Source of the DNA: Dactylosporangium siamense
Lineage (GTDB): Bacteria; Actinomycetota; Actinomycetes; Mycobacteriales; Micromonosporaceae
Assembly (NCBI RefSeq): GCF_016862795.1
Contig: NZ_BONQ01000130.1
Span: 1-64,000, forward strand
Direction of reading: 5' to 3'
Length of the DNA stretch: 64,000 nt
In this document: positions 15,440 through 24,588 of the stretch, one piece after another
How positions within the stretch are numbered: the first letter of the stretch is position 1
Layout: each line of letters starts with the position of its first letter
Program-made: the position numbers and the translations under genes
The notes under the pieces: model-generated
Databases searched by the model: none
What the model was told of the DNA's origin: nothing
The model's input: the letters and a program-made list of their open reading frames with translations, nothing else

Positions 15440-16903
15440 TCACACGGCCACCAGCACCGACGCGGGCACCGGCGCGGGCGGGGTGACGCGGCTGTCCGTC
15501 AGGGTTTCGTACCGGCCGCGGTAGGCGGTCAGGCAGCGGTCCAGGGTGTGCTCACGCAACGCCCGCTGCCGGCCGCGGTGACCGGTCCCGGCCCGCAGGT
15601 CCGGTGAGGTGAGCAGTGCGATGCACGCCGCACCGAACGCCTGCGGGTCGCGCGGCGGCACGACCAGTCCCGCGTCGCCGACCGCCTCGGCGACGCCGCC
15701 GACGTCGGTGCTGACCGTCGGCCGGCCGCACATCATCGCCTCCAGCACCGTGTAGGGCATGCCCTCGGAGATGCTGGACAGTGCCGCGACCTGACCCGCC
15801 GCGAACGCGTCCCGGCTGGTGGTACACGGCCCGGCCCAGGTGACGGCGTCGGTGAGGCCGAGTTCGGCGGCGGTGGCGCGGCACTCGGCGGCGTACGCCT
15901 CGTTGCCCGCGGGGACGGGACCGGCGAGGTGCAGCCGGGCGCCGGGCACGGCGGCCCGGACGACGGCGAGGGCCCGGATGAGCGTCTCCAGGTCCTTGAG
16001 CGGGTCGATCCGCCCGACCCACGAGATGACGGGTTCGGCCGGTTCGGTGCTCAGCGGCGGGAACCGGGCCGGGTCGACGCCGTTGCCGATGACGGCGACC
16101 TTCGCCGGGTCGGCGCCGTGCCGCACGGCCCACCGCGAGTTGAACCCGCTGACCGGGGTGATGAGGTCCGACTCCCAGTACGACAGCCGGGCCAAGGCCC
16201 GGTGGAACCGCAGCAGCGCCGTCTTCACCCCGGGCGTCTGGTCGCCCGCGGACAGGTACCGTTCGCGCAGGTAGACGCCGTGTTCGGTCATCAGGAACGG
16301 CACTCCGGTGCGCCACTTCGCGGCCAGGGCGACCATGGCGGACAGCCCGTTGGCGTTGGCGTGCACGAGGTCCGTGCCGGCGGGGAGCTCGGCGGCCAGG
16401 GGACGCAGCGCGTGCTCCAGCAGTACCCCGGCCACATCGGCGTCACGGAGGGTCAGCCGGGGCAGGTGGATGCCGTCGACCCTGGCCCGGGCCCACGCGT
16501 CGACCAGGATGTCGGCCAGCCCGACGCCGGCGAGGGGGTGGCGGCCGGTGCGGGCGGGCCGGAACCGGCCGGGGCGGGGCCGCGCGAGCTCGGCGAGCTC
16601 ACGCAGCCCCTCGGTGAAGACGACCAGGTCGGCCGCGGTGTCGCCGAGCATCCCCCGGCACAGCCTCGCGGCGGCCCGTTCGGGCTTGCCGCGGGCCGGC
16701 CGGGCGGTGCCCCAGACCGGGACCGGGGTCAGCGACCGGACGTTGCCGGGCAGCCGCACGGCGGGCCGGTCCGGTTCGGTGCCGACGATGGCCACGAGGT
16801 CCCAGTCGACGTCGGGGAGCCCGCGCACCAGCTGGTCGCACCAGGTGCTGACGCCACCGGTGACGTACGGGTAGGTGCCTTCGTTGACGAGCGCGACACG
16901 CAC
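15440..16903 (-). CDS. GT4 glycosyltransferase, PelF-like
   Basis: A 487-residue GT-B enzyme. The N-terminus EGTYPYVTGGVSTWCDQLV closely follows the PelF signature, and the C-terminal half has VISWVGRIDPLKDLETLIRA and the GT4 donor motif SEGMPYTVLE (an E-x7-E motif, near residue 386). PelF polymerises partially deacetylated GalNAc/GlcNAc in the Pel system, and the GT4 domain of fungal Gtb3 does the equivalent job for GAG. It is predicted to be cytosolic, using UDP-GalNAc or UDP-Gal made with the epimerase of the same operon. GTG 16903 has GAGGT overlapping the upstream stop, ten bases away. Confidence 0.85.
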   Translation of the reverse strand: MRVALVNEGTYPYVTGGVSTWCDQLVRGLPDVDWDLVAIVGTEPDRPAVRLPGNVRSLTPVPVWGTARPARGKPERAAARLCRGMLGDTAADLVVFTEGLRELAELARPRPGRFRPARTGRHPLAGVGLADILVDAWARARVDGIHLPRLTLRDADVAGVLLEHALRPLAAELPAGTDLVHANANGLSAMVALAAKWRTGVPFLMTEHGVYLRERYLSAGDQTPGVKTALLRFHRALARLSYWESDLITPVSGFNSRWAVRHGADPAKVAVIGNGVDPARFPPLSTEPAEPVISWVGRIDPLKDLETLIRALAVVRAAVPGARLHLAGPVPAGNEAYAAECRATAAELGLTDAVTWAGPCTTSRDAFAAGQVAALSSISEGMPYTVLEAMMCGRPTVSTDVGGVAEAVGDAGLVVPPRDPQAFGAACIALLTSPDLRAGTGHRGRQRALREHTLDRCLTAYRGRYETLTDSRVTPPAPVPASVLVAV

Positions 16904-16913
16904 GGCGCGGACC

Positions 16914-18938
16914 TCAGCTGCCCAGGCGGAGCTGCTGCGACGCGTTGCGGGTCAGGCTCCGCCAGGTGGAGCGCTCCCCGCCGTAGGGGTCGCCGAAGTT
17001 GCCGCCGGTGACCTCGATGCCGAGCACCGACATGGTGATGAGTTTGGTGCCGTTGGGCATGGTGACCGGCACGTCGAGGGTGCCGCTGCCCCGGTTGACG
17101 ATGGTGACCTTGCCGTCGAGGGTGTAGGCCTCCACGGACCGGGCCTGCAGCGCCGCCGCCCACGCCGCCTGCCGCTTGTTCTGCAGCGCGGTGTCGGCGA
17201 ACTTCGGGTTCACGATCGGGGTGGCGGTGGTGTAGGTGGCCGCGTACCGGGCGAGGACCGCGTCGAGCACCGGGTAGAGGATGCGGTCCTCGGCAAGGTT
17301 CGACTGGTGCGCGTAGTGCGGTGCCGGGTTGGTGGACACGAGGTGGTCGTAGGCGATGCGGGCCTCGATCGGCACGATGTAGGTGTCGAAGCCGTTGGCG
17401 CCGAGCGGGGTGATGCAGGTGGAGGCGGGGTTGTTCGCGCAGATGCCGCTGCCGCCGTCGGCCTGGCTGGTGTAGATCCAGTTGTACTCGTCGACCTCTT
17501 CGGCCTTCGTCGCCACGTTGTAGTAGATGTTCATCGGGTAGCGGGGCACGGTGACGGCGTTGCCGACGGGCCGGGCGGTCTGCTCGCGGGACGCGTCGGA
17601 GGCGATGTACTTGACGCCGGTGGCGTTCAGCGCGGGCGCCAGGTTCGGGTTGTCGGCCGGCATCTGCGGCAGCGTCCTGAGCCCGGAGTGCTCGCCGGTG
17701 ACGAGCTCGCCGGCGTCGACCGTGATGCCCTTGCCCTTGGCCCAGTCGGTGTTGGTCTTGATCTGGGCGGTGATGTCGGCCTGCGACGTCCACTTCGTGG
17801 CGCCGTAGCCGTCGGTCGCGCACTTCCACGGCGACACCGTGAAGTCCTGGACGCAGCCGAGGTACGGGTGTTCGTAGGTGTGGTTGATCCAGCGGAACTG
17901 GGTCTTGTTGTTCACCATCGCGGTGGTCAGCGGGTCACCGGCGCCGGCTTCGACGCTGCCGCCGCCGTTGAAGGCGACGTCGAGCTTGAGGCCGTTGGCC
18001 TGCTGCCAGGCGATGAGGGCCTGGACGTCGGCGGGGGTCATCCGGATCGGCGTGTTCGCCGGTGTCCCCGGCCCGCAGTCGTCGCCGACGGTGCAGTTGT
18101 GCGTGGTGTCCCACCGGTCGTCGGGGAGGAACACGTCGTCGACGTGGACGCTGAAGAAGTTGCGGGTGACGCCGAGGTGGATGCCCTTGGTGAGCCAGGT
18201 GACGAGGCCGTGGCCGAGTTCCATGGCGTGGGTCTGGAACCGGTTCGCGGCGAGCGTGACGACGAGCTCCTCGCGGCCGTCGTGGGTGTAGACGCCCATG
18301 AGGGAGCCGCCGGCGCCGGCCATGCTGCCGGTGACCAGCGGGGTGAAGGTCGCACCGGCCGGCAGGGTGGCGGCGGGCACGCCGAAGTATCCGTAGGACT
18401 CGATCACGTTCGGGTCGCGGTCGTCGATGCGGACGGTGCCGTCGAGGTAGCCGAACCCGGCGGCCTTGCCTGCGTCGGTGACGTTCATGGTGGCGCCGTC
18501 CAGGACGCCGCTCCACGCGAGGTCCTGGCCGACGTTCGGGTTGGCCCAGGTGTACGCGTCGAGCCGGCGGATCTTGAACTCGCGCTCGAAGTCGGCGAGG
18601 GCGGTCGCCTCGGTGCCGGTGACCGCGCCCTCGTTCGGCACGATCACGCCCTGGAACTTGGCCCGGCGCACGCCGCTGACGGAGTCGGCGAGGAACGCGG
18701 GGGTGATCGCCGGGCGGCCGTTGTCGCCGAGGCCGAGCGCGTCGTAGGGGACGCCCTCACGGTCGAGCTGGGCGCGGAGCATGTCGATGCCGGTGCTGCC
18801 GTCGTCGAGCACGAGGACCCGCAGGTCGATGCGTTGCCTGGGTTCGGCGGCGAGGGCGGGGGTGGCGGCGAGGACGCCGGTGGCGGCGACGAGCGCGAAG
18901 GCTCCGGCGAGGACTCGCCGGCGGATCCGGAACTTCAA
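16914..18938 (-). CDS. Agd3-like secreted exopolysaccharide deacetylase (CE18-type)
   Basis: A 674-residue exported protein with signal peptide ending ALAAEP (about 1-33). The N-terminal region (about 36-250) resembles the carbohydrate-binding part of Agd3 proteins. The following region carries deacetylase-type metal motifs: SVHVDDVFLPDD (near 264), NHTYEHPY (near 352) and TGEHSGL (near 414). Aspergillus Agd3 removes acetyl groups from GalNAc in GAG, making it cationic and adhesive. The start is TTG 18938, supported by GAAGGAG seven bases upstream. It sits between the epimerase and glycosyltransferase genes. Family assignment is by recalled motif pattern; a profile search would settle it. Confidence 0.75.
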   Translation of the reverse strand: MKFRIRRRVLAGAFALVAATGVLAATPALAAEPRQRIDLRVLVLDDGSTGIDMLRAQLDREGVPYDALGLGDNGRPAITPAFLADSVSGVRRAKFQGVIVPNEGAVTGTEATALADFEREFKIRRLDAYTWANPNVGQDLAWSGVLDGATMNVTDAGKAAGFGYLDGTVRIDDRDPNVIESYGYFGVPAATLPAGATFTPLVTGSMAGAGGSLMGVYTHDGREELVVTLAANRFQTHAMELGHGLVTWLTKGIHLGVTRNFFSVHVDDVFLPDDRWDTTHNCTVGDDCGPGTPANTPIRMTPADVQALIAWQQANGLKLDVAFNGGGSVEAGAGDPLTTAMVNNKTQFRWINHTYEHPYLGCVQDFTVSPWKCATDGYGATKWTSQADITAQIKTNTDWAKGKGITVDAGELVTGEHSGLRTLPQMPADNPNLAPALNATGVKYIASDASREQTARPVGNAVTVPRYPMNIYYNVATKAEEVDEYNWIYTSQADGGSGICANNPASTCITPLGANGFDTYIVPIEARIAYDHLVSTNPAPHYAHQSNLAEDRILYPVLDAVLARYAATYTTATPIVNPKFADTALQNKRQAAWAAALQARSVEAYTLDGKVTIVNRGSGTLDVPVTMPNGTKLITMSVLGIEVTGGNFGDPYGGERSTWRSLTRNASQQLRLGS

Positions 18939-19016
18939 CGTGGTGCTCCTTCGGGGGGAAGTTGCAGGTTGCGTTGCGGCTGTGCGGCTTCGGGTCTCCG
19001 GGACGGGGCGCGGCGG

Positions 19017-19988
19017 CTATGCGGCTTGGGTCTCCGGGACGGGGGTCGCGGCGGCGCTGCGGACGATCTCGTCGAGGTCGTGGCGGGCGCGCCAGCCGAG
19101 CAGTTCCTGGATGCGGGCCGGTGAGGCGACGACCGCGGCGGGGTCGCCGGCGCGTCGTGGGGCGACGGCGAACGGCAGCGGCCGTTGCAGGGCCCGCGCG
19201 ACGGCGTCGATCATCTGGCGCACCGAGGCGCCCTCGCCGCGGCCGACGTTGAGCACCTCGTCGTGGATCTGCCGGTGGTGCAGCGCCAGGGCCGCCTTCA
19301 CGTGCGCGTCGGCGATGTCCTCGACGTGGACGTAGTCGCGCACGGCCGTGCCGTCCGGGGTCGGGTAGTCGTCGCCGTAGACGGTCGCGGGGATTCCGGC
19401 CGCGGCGGCGCGCAGCAGGCGCGGCACGAGGTTGGTGCCGCCATGGTCGCGCAGGTTCGGCGCGCCGGCGCCGGCGACGTTGAAGTAGCGCAGCGCGGTC
19501 CAGCCGAAGCCGGCGCTGGCGGCCGCGTCGCGCAGCATCCACTCGCCGATCAGCTTGGTGCGGCCGTACGCGTTCTCGGGTGCCGTCCGGTCGAGCTCGG
19601 TGACCGGGGTCCCGGCCGGTGTGCCGTAGACGGCGGCGCTGGAGCTGAACAGGACCGACCGGGTGCCGGTGGCGGCGACGGCAGCGAGGACGCAGCGCAG
19701 GCCGTCGAGGTTGTCCTGGTAGTAGCGCAGCGGGTGGGCGGTCGACTCGGCGACGTCCTTGCGGGCGGCCAGGTGGATGACCCCGTCCGGCTGGTGGCGG
19801 CGGAACAGGTCGCGCATCGTGGTGCTGTCGCGCACGTCGGCGCGCACCAGCGGCACCCCGAGCGGCAGGCGGGCGGCGCGCCCGGTCGACAGGTCGTCGA
19901 CGACGACCGATTCGACTCCGGACTCGCCGAGGGCGGTGACGACGTGCGCGCCGATGTACCCGGCGCCTCCAGTGACAAGCCATCTCAC
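19017..19988 (-). CDS. galE: UDP-glucose/GlcNAc 4-epimerase (GalE/Uge3-like)
   Basis: A 323-residue extended SDR enzyme with the N-terminal NAD motif TGGAGYIGAH, catalytic Ser in SSSAAVYG, the YGRTK (YxxxK) pair near residue 140, and the ALRYFNVAGA and VRDYVHVEDIADAH motifs of GalE. It interconverts UDP-Glc/UDP-Gal and possibly UDP-GlcNAc/UDP-GalNAc. As first gene of the exopolysaccharide operon it probably supplies the galactose and GalNAc donors, as Uge3 does for GAG. GTG 19988 lacks a good Shine-Dalgarno sequence. It is divergent from the GGDEF gene across 265 bases. Confidence 0.88.
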   Translation of the reverse strand: MRWLVTGGAGYIGAHVVTALGESGVESVVVDDLSTGRAARLPLGVPLVRADVRDSTTMRDLFRRHQPDGVIHLAARKDVAESTAHPLRYYQDNLDGLRCVLAAVAATGTRSVLFSSSAAVYGTPAGTPVTELDRTAPENAYGRTKLIGEWMLRDAAASAGFGWTALRYFNVAGAGAPNLRDHGGTNLVPRLLRAAAAGIPATVYGDDYPTPDGTAVRDYVHVEDIADAHVKAALALHHRQIHDEVLNVGRGEGASVRQMIDAVARALQRPLPFAVAPRRAGDPAAVVASPARIQELLGWRARHDLDEIVRSAAATPVPETQAA

Positions 19989-20253
19989 GTTGGGGGCAAC
20001 GAGGGTCTATCACTACGAATCGGGCAACTGTCGGGTTCCTGACAGAACGAGCACCCGAAAGTCCGACGGAAGTCCCTCCACGGGTCCCGTAACCCAGTGT
20101 GGCCGACGACCCGACCAGCAGGTTTACGAACACGCCCAAAATGCCCGAAATGTACGTCCTGTGGTGAGCGAGCCGGGTCGCAACGCTCATCCCCGCCGAG
20201 CCGCTGCCGACAACAGGGGCGGAAGCGACGACCACGAGCGAAGGGGGTGGCAC
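19989..20253. promoter_or_regulatory. Divergent promoter region between the exopolysaccharide operon and the GGDEF gene
   Basis: The region contains an inverted repeat CTGTC-n8-GACAG (20028-20045) and a tandem direct repeat CCCAAAATG-CCCGAAATG (20135-20152). Both operons must be controlled from here, and shared regulation is plausible. No confident -35/-10 pair can be assigned by eye. Confidence 0.45.
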
Positions 20254-21813
20254 ATGCCTGACGCTCGGCTGCCCATCCCGCTGTGGCCGTTCGGCCCGTT
20301 CCAGTCACTGACGCTCCAGGTGCACGAGCTGACCGTGCACGGCCGCAACTGCGAGGCCCTGGAGCTGGCCGACCGGCTCGAGCACGTCGTCGGCATCCTC
20401 GGCGACGACCGCTCCGTCGGCATGATCCGCCAGGGCCGGCTGTACGCGCTGATCAGCCTCGGCCGGCTGCACGAGGCCCTGGAGGAGGGCGAGCGCCTCC
20501 TGCGGATGCACCGGTCCGCGGGCACCCGCACCGGCGAGGCGAAGATCCTCGCCGACACCGCCGAGATCCTGATCAAACTGGGGCTGCTGGACGAGGGCCT
20601 GCACCGCCTCGCCAACGCGTTGCGGCTGCTGGAGAGCATCCCGCGCGGCAACATCCGGTACATCTCCGCCATGTCGTCGGTCAGCGAGGCCGCCCGCGCC
20701 GCCGAACTGTACGAGCTCGCCGACGAGGTCTCCGCGTTCGCGGTCGAGTCCTTCACCCCGGGCACCGACCAGCGCGCCGCCGCCGAGCTCCAGCGCGCCG
20801 AGCTCCTCCTCGAATGGGGGCTGCGGCTCGAGCACGTCGGCCTGGTCGAAGAGGCCAACGTGCGCTTCGCCCGCAGCGTCGGGCTGGTCCGGTACTGGGT
20901 GCAGCACCACTACCACGACGCGCCCCTCGCGACCGTCCTCTACGCCCTCGGCCTGGTCAAGATCGGCGCCGTCGAGGAGGCGCTCACCCTGGCCGACTCG
21001 CTGGTCGTGCCGCTGCGCGACAACGGCCACGAACACGAGGCCCGCCTCGCCCACCTGGCCTACGGCATCGCCCTGCGCCGCAGCGGTCGCCTCCGCGAGG
21101 CCCGGCGCGAGTTCCTCGCCGCCGACGAGCTCGCCCCGCTGAGCCCGCAGCGGCTGATCTTCCAGTACGAGCTGGCCCTGCTCGCCGCCGCCGAGCAGCC
21201 CGGCGACTCCACGGGTGCGCTGCTCAACGCGGTCCGCGCGCACGCCCGGCACCTCTGGCGGCTGCGGCTGGAACGCCGCTCGATGCTGCAGCAGGCCCGC
21301 CGCCGCGTCGACCTGGAGGCGGCCAGGGCCAGCGCCGACCGCGACGCCGCGCAGGACGCCCTGACCGGGCTCGGCAACCGCCGGCAGTTCGACCGTCAGC
21401 TCGACGCGGTCACCGGCACCGGCGGCGCGGCCGTGCTGCTCCTCGTCGACATCGACCGGTTCAAGGGCATCAACGACCACTTCTCCCACATCGTCGGCGA
21501 CCGGGTCCTGCGCGAGATCGCCGCGATCCTGCGCGCCCACTGCCGCCCCGAGGACGTGGCCGTCCGCCTCGGCGGCGACGAGTTCGCCCTCTTCCTGCGG
21601 GCCGACCTGCCCACCGCCGCCCGCATCGGCGAACGCATCCGCGACGTCGTCACCGGCCGCGACTGGAACCAGGTCGCGTTCGGCCTCCGCGTGACGCTGA
21701 GCATCGGCGTCGCGGCGCTGCACGACGGCATGGACGGCCGGGAGCTCTACGACCGGGCCGACCGCAACCTGTATGTCGCCAAACGCGGCGGGCGGGACCG
21801 CGTCGCCGCCTGA
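20254..21813 (+). CDS. TPR-GGDEF diguanylate cyclase
   Basis: A 519-residue cytosolic protein. Residues about 25-335 are helical TPR-like repeats, followed by a short coiled coil and a GGDEF domain (about 358-515). The domain has DIDRFKGINDHFSHIVGD, an intact active-site GGDEF (440-444) and an inhibitory I-site RPED (431-434) five residues earlier, so it should synthesise c-di-GMP with product inhibition. ATG 20254 follows AAGGGGGTGG. It is transcribed divergently from the GAG-like operon, suggesting control of exopolysaccharide by c-di-GMP. No PelD-type receptor is present in the operon. Confidence 0.88.
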   Translation: MPDARLPIPLWPFGPFQSLTLQVHELTVHGRNCEALELADRLEHVVGILGDDRSVGMIRQGRLYALISLGRLHEALEEGERLLRMHRSAGTRTGEAKILADTAEILIKLGLLDEGLHRLANALRLLESIPRGNIRYISAMSSVSEAARAAELYELADEVSAFAVESFTPGTDQRAAAELQRAELLLEWGLRLEHVGLVEEANVRFARSVGLVRYWVQHHYHDAPLATVLYALGLVKIGAVEEALTLADSLVVPLRDNGHEHEARLAHLAYGIALRRSGRLREARREFLAADELAPLSPQRLIFQYELALLAAAEQPGDSTGALLNAVRAHARHLWRLRLERRSMLQQARRRVDLEAARASADRDAAQDALTGLGNRRQFDRQLDAVTGTGGAAVLLLVDIDRFKGINDHFSHIVGDRVLREIAAILRAHCRPEDVAVRLGGDEFALFLRADLPTAARIGERIRDVVTGRDWNQVAFGLRVTLSIGVAALHDGMDGRELYDRADRNLYVAKRGGRDRVAA

Positions 21814-21886
21814 ACGCACGCGCCAGCGCGGACCGCGTCGCTGCCTGAGCGGCGGGCAGCGGCGGCAGACCGCGTCGCCGACTGCA
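21796..21886. repeat. Three GACCGCGTCGCYGMCTG copies at the GGDEF gene end
   Basis: Copies start at 21796, 21831 and 21868 (spacing 35 and 37). The first contains the gene stop TGA (21811-21813), the second repeats the TGA out of the gene, and the third has lost it. The rest of the gap to hemB (to 22010) holds only a small palindrome AACCGC-c-GCGGTT at 21984-21996. Confidence 0.65.
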
Positions 21887-22010
21887 TGGCGGAGCGGCAC
21901 GGGCTGCGACGTCGGTGTGCGCTCTGCTTCATCAAACCGTACCCCGGCCGACCTAATCGTCCGACGGGATCGTCACCCGTTGTAACCGCCGCGGTTTGAC
22001 AAAAGGGCGG

Positions 22011-22991
22011 TCAGGCGCGCAGGAGCCGGGCGGCGTCCACGGCCCAGTAGGTGAGGATCATGGAAGCGCCGGCGCGGCGGATCGAGGTCAGGGTCTCCAG
22101 CACGACCCGGTCCCGGTCGAGCCAGCCGTTGGCCACGGCGGCCTCGACCATCGCGTACTCGCCGGAGACCTGGTAGGCGGCGACCGGCACGTCCACCGCC
22201 TCGGCGACCTTGGTGAGCACGTCGAGGTACGGCAGCGCCGGCTTGACCATGACCATGTCGGCGCCCTCCTCGATGTCGAGGGCGACCTCCCGCAGCGACT
22301 CGCGGACGTTGCCGGGATCCTGCTGGTAGGTCTTGCGGTCCCCGACGAGCGCGGATTCGACCGCCTCGCGGAACGGGCCGTAGAAGGCGCTGGCGTACTT
22401 GACCGCGTAGGCGAGCAGCGCGACGTCGGTGTACCCGGCCGCGTCCAGGGCCTGGCGGGCGACGCCGACCTGGCCGTCCATCATGCCGGAGGGGCCGAGG
22501 ACGTGCGCGCCGGCGGCGGCCTGCGCCACGGCCAGGTCGGCGTACGCCCGCAGCGTGGCGTCGTTGTCGACGGTGCCGTCCGCGGCGAGGACGCCGCAGT
22601 GCCCGTGCGAGGTGAACTCGTCGAGGCACAGGTCACTCATGACGACGGTGGCGTCGCCGACCTCGGCGACCACGTCGCGGATGGCGACGTTGAGGATGCC
22701 GTCGGGGTCGACACCGGCCGAGCCGGTCTCGTCCCGGGTCTCGGGGACGCCGAAGAGCATGATCCCGCCGACCCCCGCGTGGACCGCCTCGGCGGCGGCC
22801 TTGCGCAGGGACTCCCGGGAGTGCTGGACGACGCCGGGCAGCGACGAGATGGCGCGCGGCTCGGCGAGCCCCTCCTTGACGAACATGGGCAGGATGAGGT
22901 TCGACGGCTCGACGTGCGTCTCGGCGACGAGCCGTCGCATCGCTGGGGTACGACGCAGCCGACGGGGGCGGACGGTCGGGAAACCAGCCAT
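22011..22991 (-). CDS. hemB: Delta-aminolevulinic acid dehydratase (porphobilinogen synthase)
   Basis: The 326-residue protein has the full ALAD pattern: [18 protein letters not shown] at the N-terminus, [15 protein letters not shown] (partial metal-binding variant), the Schiff-base Lys regions [14 protein letters not shown] and [10 protein letters not shown], and [11 protein letters not shown]. It condenses two ALA molecules to porphobilinogen in the cytosol. ATG 22991 follows AGAGAGG, 13 bases after the hemD stop. It is the last gene of the rex-hemA-hemC-hemD-hemB operon. The metal-binding segment has D, H and C residues in the Mg/Zn hybrid style. Confidence 0.95.
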   Translation of the reverse strand: MAGFPTVRPRRLRRTPAMRRLVAETHVEPSNLILPMFVKEGLAEPRAISSLPGVVQHSRESLRKAAAEAVHAGVGGIMLFGVPETRDETGSAGVDPDGILNVAIRDVVAEVGDATVVMSDLCLDEFTSHGHCGVLAADGTVDNDATLRAYADLAVAQAAAGAHVLGPSGMMDGQVGVARQALDAAGYTDVALLAYAVKYASAFYGPFREAVESALVGDRKTYQQDPGNVRESLREVALDIEEGADMVMVKPALPYLDVLTKVAEAVDVPVAAYQVSGEYAMVEAAVANGWLDRDRVVLETLTSIRRAGASMILTYWAVDAARLLRA

Positions 22992-23004
22992 GATGCGAAC
23001 CTCT

Positions 23005-24588
23005 CTAACGGAACCTGAGTGCGGTCGGGCCCTGGACCTTGGAGCCGCGGCGCTGCTTCGCCGGCATCGCGGCGAGCTTCTCGCGCAGTTCGACGGCGTA
23101 GCCGGCGAGCGCCTCGACCAGGTCCGGGACGGACGCGTGCGGCGGTTGGACGTCGACGCGCAGGCCGAACTCGACCGCGGTGTCCGCGGTCTTCGGGCCG
23201 ATGACGGCGACGACGGTGCGGGCGTGCGGCTTGCCGGCGATGCCGACCAGGTTGCGCACGGTGGAGGACGAGGTGAACAGGACCGCGTCGAACCCGCCGG
23301 ACTTGATGGCGTCGCGGATGTCGGCCGGCGGCGGGGCCGCGCGGACGGTCCGGTACGCGGTGACGTCGTCGACCTCCCACCCGAGTTCGGTGAGGCCGGC
23401 GGCGAGGGTCTCGGTGGCGATGTCGGCGCGGGGCAGGAGCACCCGGCCGACGGGGTCGAGGACCTCGTCGTGCGGGGAGAACTCGGCGAGCAGCCCCTCG
23501 GAGGACTGTTCGCCGGCCGGGATGAGCTCGGGGACGATGCCGAAGCCGCGGACGGCCTCCGCGGTCGCCTCACCGATGCAGGCGACCTTGACGCCGCCGA
23601 AGTGGCGGGCGTCGAGGCCGTGCTCGGCGAACTTCTCCCAGACGGCGCGCACCGCGTTGACGGAGGTGAAGACGGTCCAGGCGTAGCGGCCGTCGACGAG
23701 TCCCTTGATGGCGCGTTCCATCTGCGCGGGCGTGCGGGGCGGCTCGACGGCGATCGTCGGCACCTCGCACGGGATCGCCCCGTAGGCGCGCAGGCGCTCG
23801 CTCATCGCGCCGGCCTGCTCCTTGGTGCGGGGGACGAGGACCTTCCACCCGTACAGGGGACGGTTCTCCCACCAGCCGAGCTTCTCCCGCTGGCTGACGC
23901 CGGAGCCGAGGCAGAGCACGACCCGCCCGGCGAACCCGAGGGCCGCGGCGACCATGCTGTCGACGGTGGTGGCGGAGCTGTACTGGGTCTCGCCGGTGCC
24001 GTCGCCGGTGACGGAGACGGGGGTGGTGGCGTCGACGCCGGCGGCGAGGAGCCCGTCGCGGACGGCGGCGAGGTCACCCGCGTCGACGGCGAGGGCCGAG
24101 GAGCCCCGGCTGACGGCGGCGGCGATCGACTCGAAGTCCACCGACTGGACGTCGTCGACGTCGGCGGTGACGCGGACCCCGGGGAGGGGGACACCGGCGT
24201 ACGTGGCGACGCCGGCGGCCTGCCCGATGCCGGGCACGACCTCGAACGGGACGGCGGTGCGGGCGACGGCCTGCACCTCCTTGAGGACCGTGTCGTGGGC
24301 GAGCGGGTCGCCGCCGACGAGGTGGATGGCGCGCAGCCCGGACCGGGCCGCGGACAGCAGCACCTTGGCGACGTCGCCGGGCGCTCCCTCGGCCGGGGAG
24401 AACTGCGCCTCGGGGTCGGCGTCGGCGCGGATCACGCTGAGCAGCGACTCGGGGACGTTACGGTCGTAGACGATGTGGTCGGCGGACACCAGCGCCTCAT
24501 AGGCGCGACGCGTCAGCAGGCCTGGATCGCCGGGGCCGGCCCCGACGAAGGCGATCCGGCCGGTGCTGCCCTTACGGGTGCGGGTCAT
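23005..24588 (-). CDS. hemD: Fused uroporphyrinogen-III C-methyltransferase / uroporphyrinogen-III synthase
   Basis: The 527-residue protein has an N-terminal SUMT (CobA-like) domain (about 10-245) with [17 protein letters not shown] and LVGGDPL, and a C-terminal HemD domain (about 262-510) with [23 protein letters not shown] and [11 protein letters not shown]. The first methylates uroporphyrinogen III toward siroheme and cobalamin; the second closes hydroxymethylbilane to uroporphyrinogen III. This fusion is normal for actinobacterial heme operons. The ATG at 24588 overlaps hemC by 17 bases, so the genes are probably translationally coupled. The SUMT motifs look intact, although activity cannot be judged here. 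Confidence 0.92.
   Translation of the reverse strand: MTRTRKGSTGRIAFVGAGPGDPGLLTRRAYEALVSADHIVYDRNVPESLLSVIRADADPEAQFSPAEGAPGDVAKVLLSAARSGLRAIHLVGGDPLAHDTVLKEVQAVARTAVPFEVVPGIGQAAGVATYAGVPLPGVRVTADVDDVQSVDFESIAAAVSRGSSALAVDAGDLAAVRDGLLAAGVDATTPVSVTGDGTGETQYSSATTVDSMVAAALGFAGRVVLCLGSGVSQREKLGWWENRPLYGWKVLVPRTKEQAGAMSERLRAYGAIPCEVPTIAVEPPRTPAQMERAIKGLVDGRYAWTVFTSVNAVRAVWEKFAEHGLDARHFGGVKVACIGEATAEAVRGFGIVPELIPAGEQSSEGLLAEFSPHDEVLDPVGRVLLPRADIATETLAAGLTELGWEVDDVTAYRTVRAAPPPADIRDAIKSGGFDAVLFTSSSTVRNLVGIAGKPHARTVVAVIGPKTADTAVEFGLRVDVQPPHASVPDLVEALAGYAVELREKLAAMPAKQRRGSKVQGPTALRFR

Noticed and set aside
19759-20253. N-terminal extension of the GGDEF protein upstream of 20254
   Set aside because: The extended frame runs antisense through galE and has no homology; ATG 20254 has a strong Shine-Dalgarno sequence.
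12334-21813. A canonical Pel operon
   Set aside because: PelD, PelE and the fused PelA with combined hydrolase and deacetylase are not found. Separate Agd3-like, Sph3-like and GH114 genes fit the fungal GAG arrangement better.
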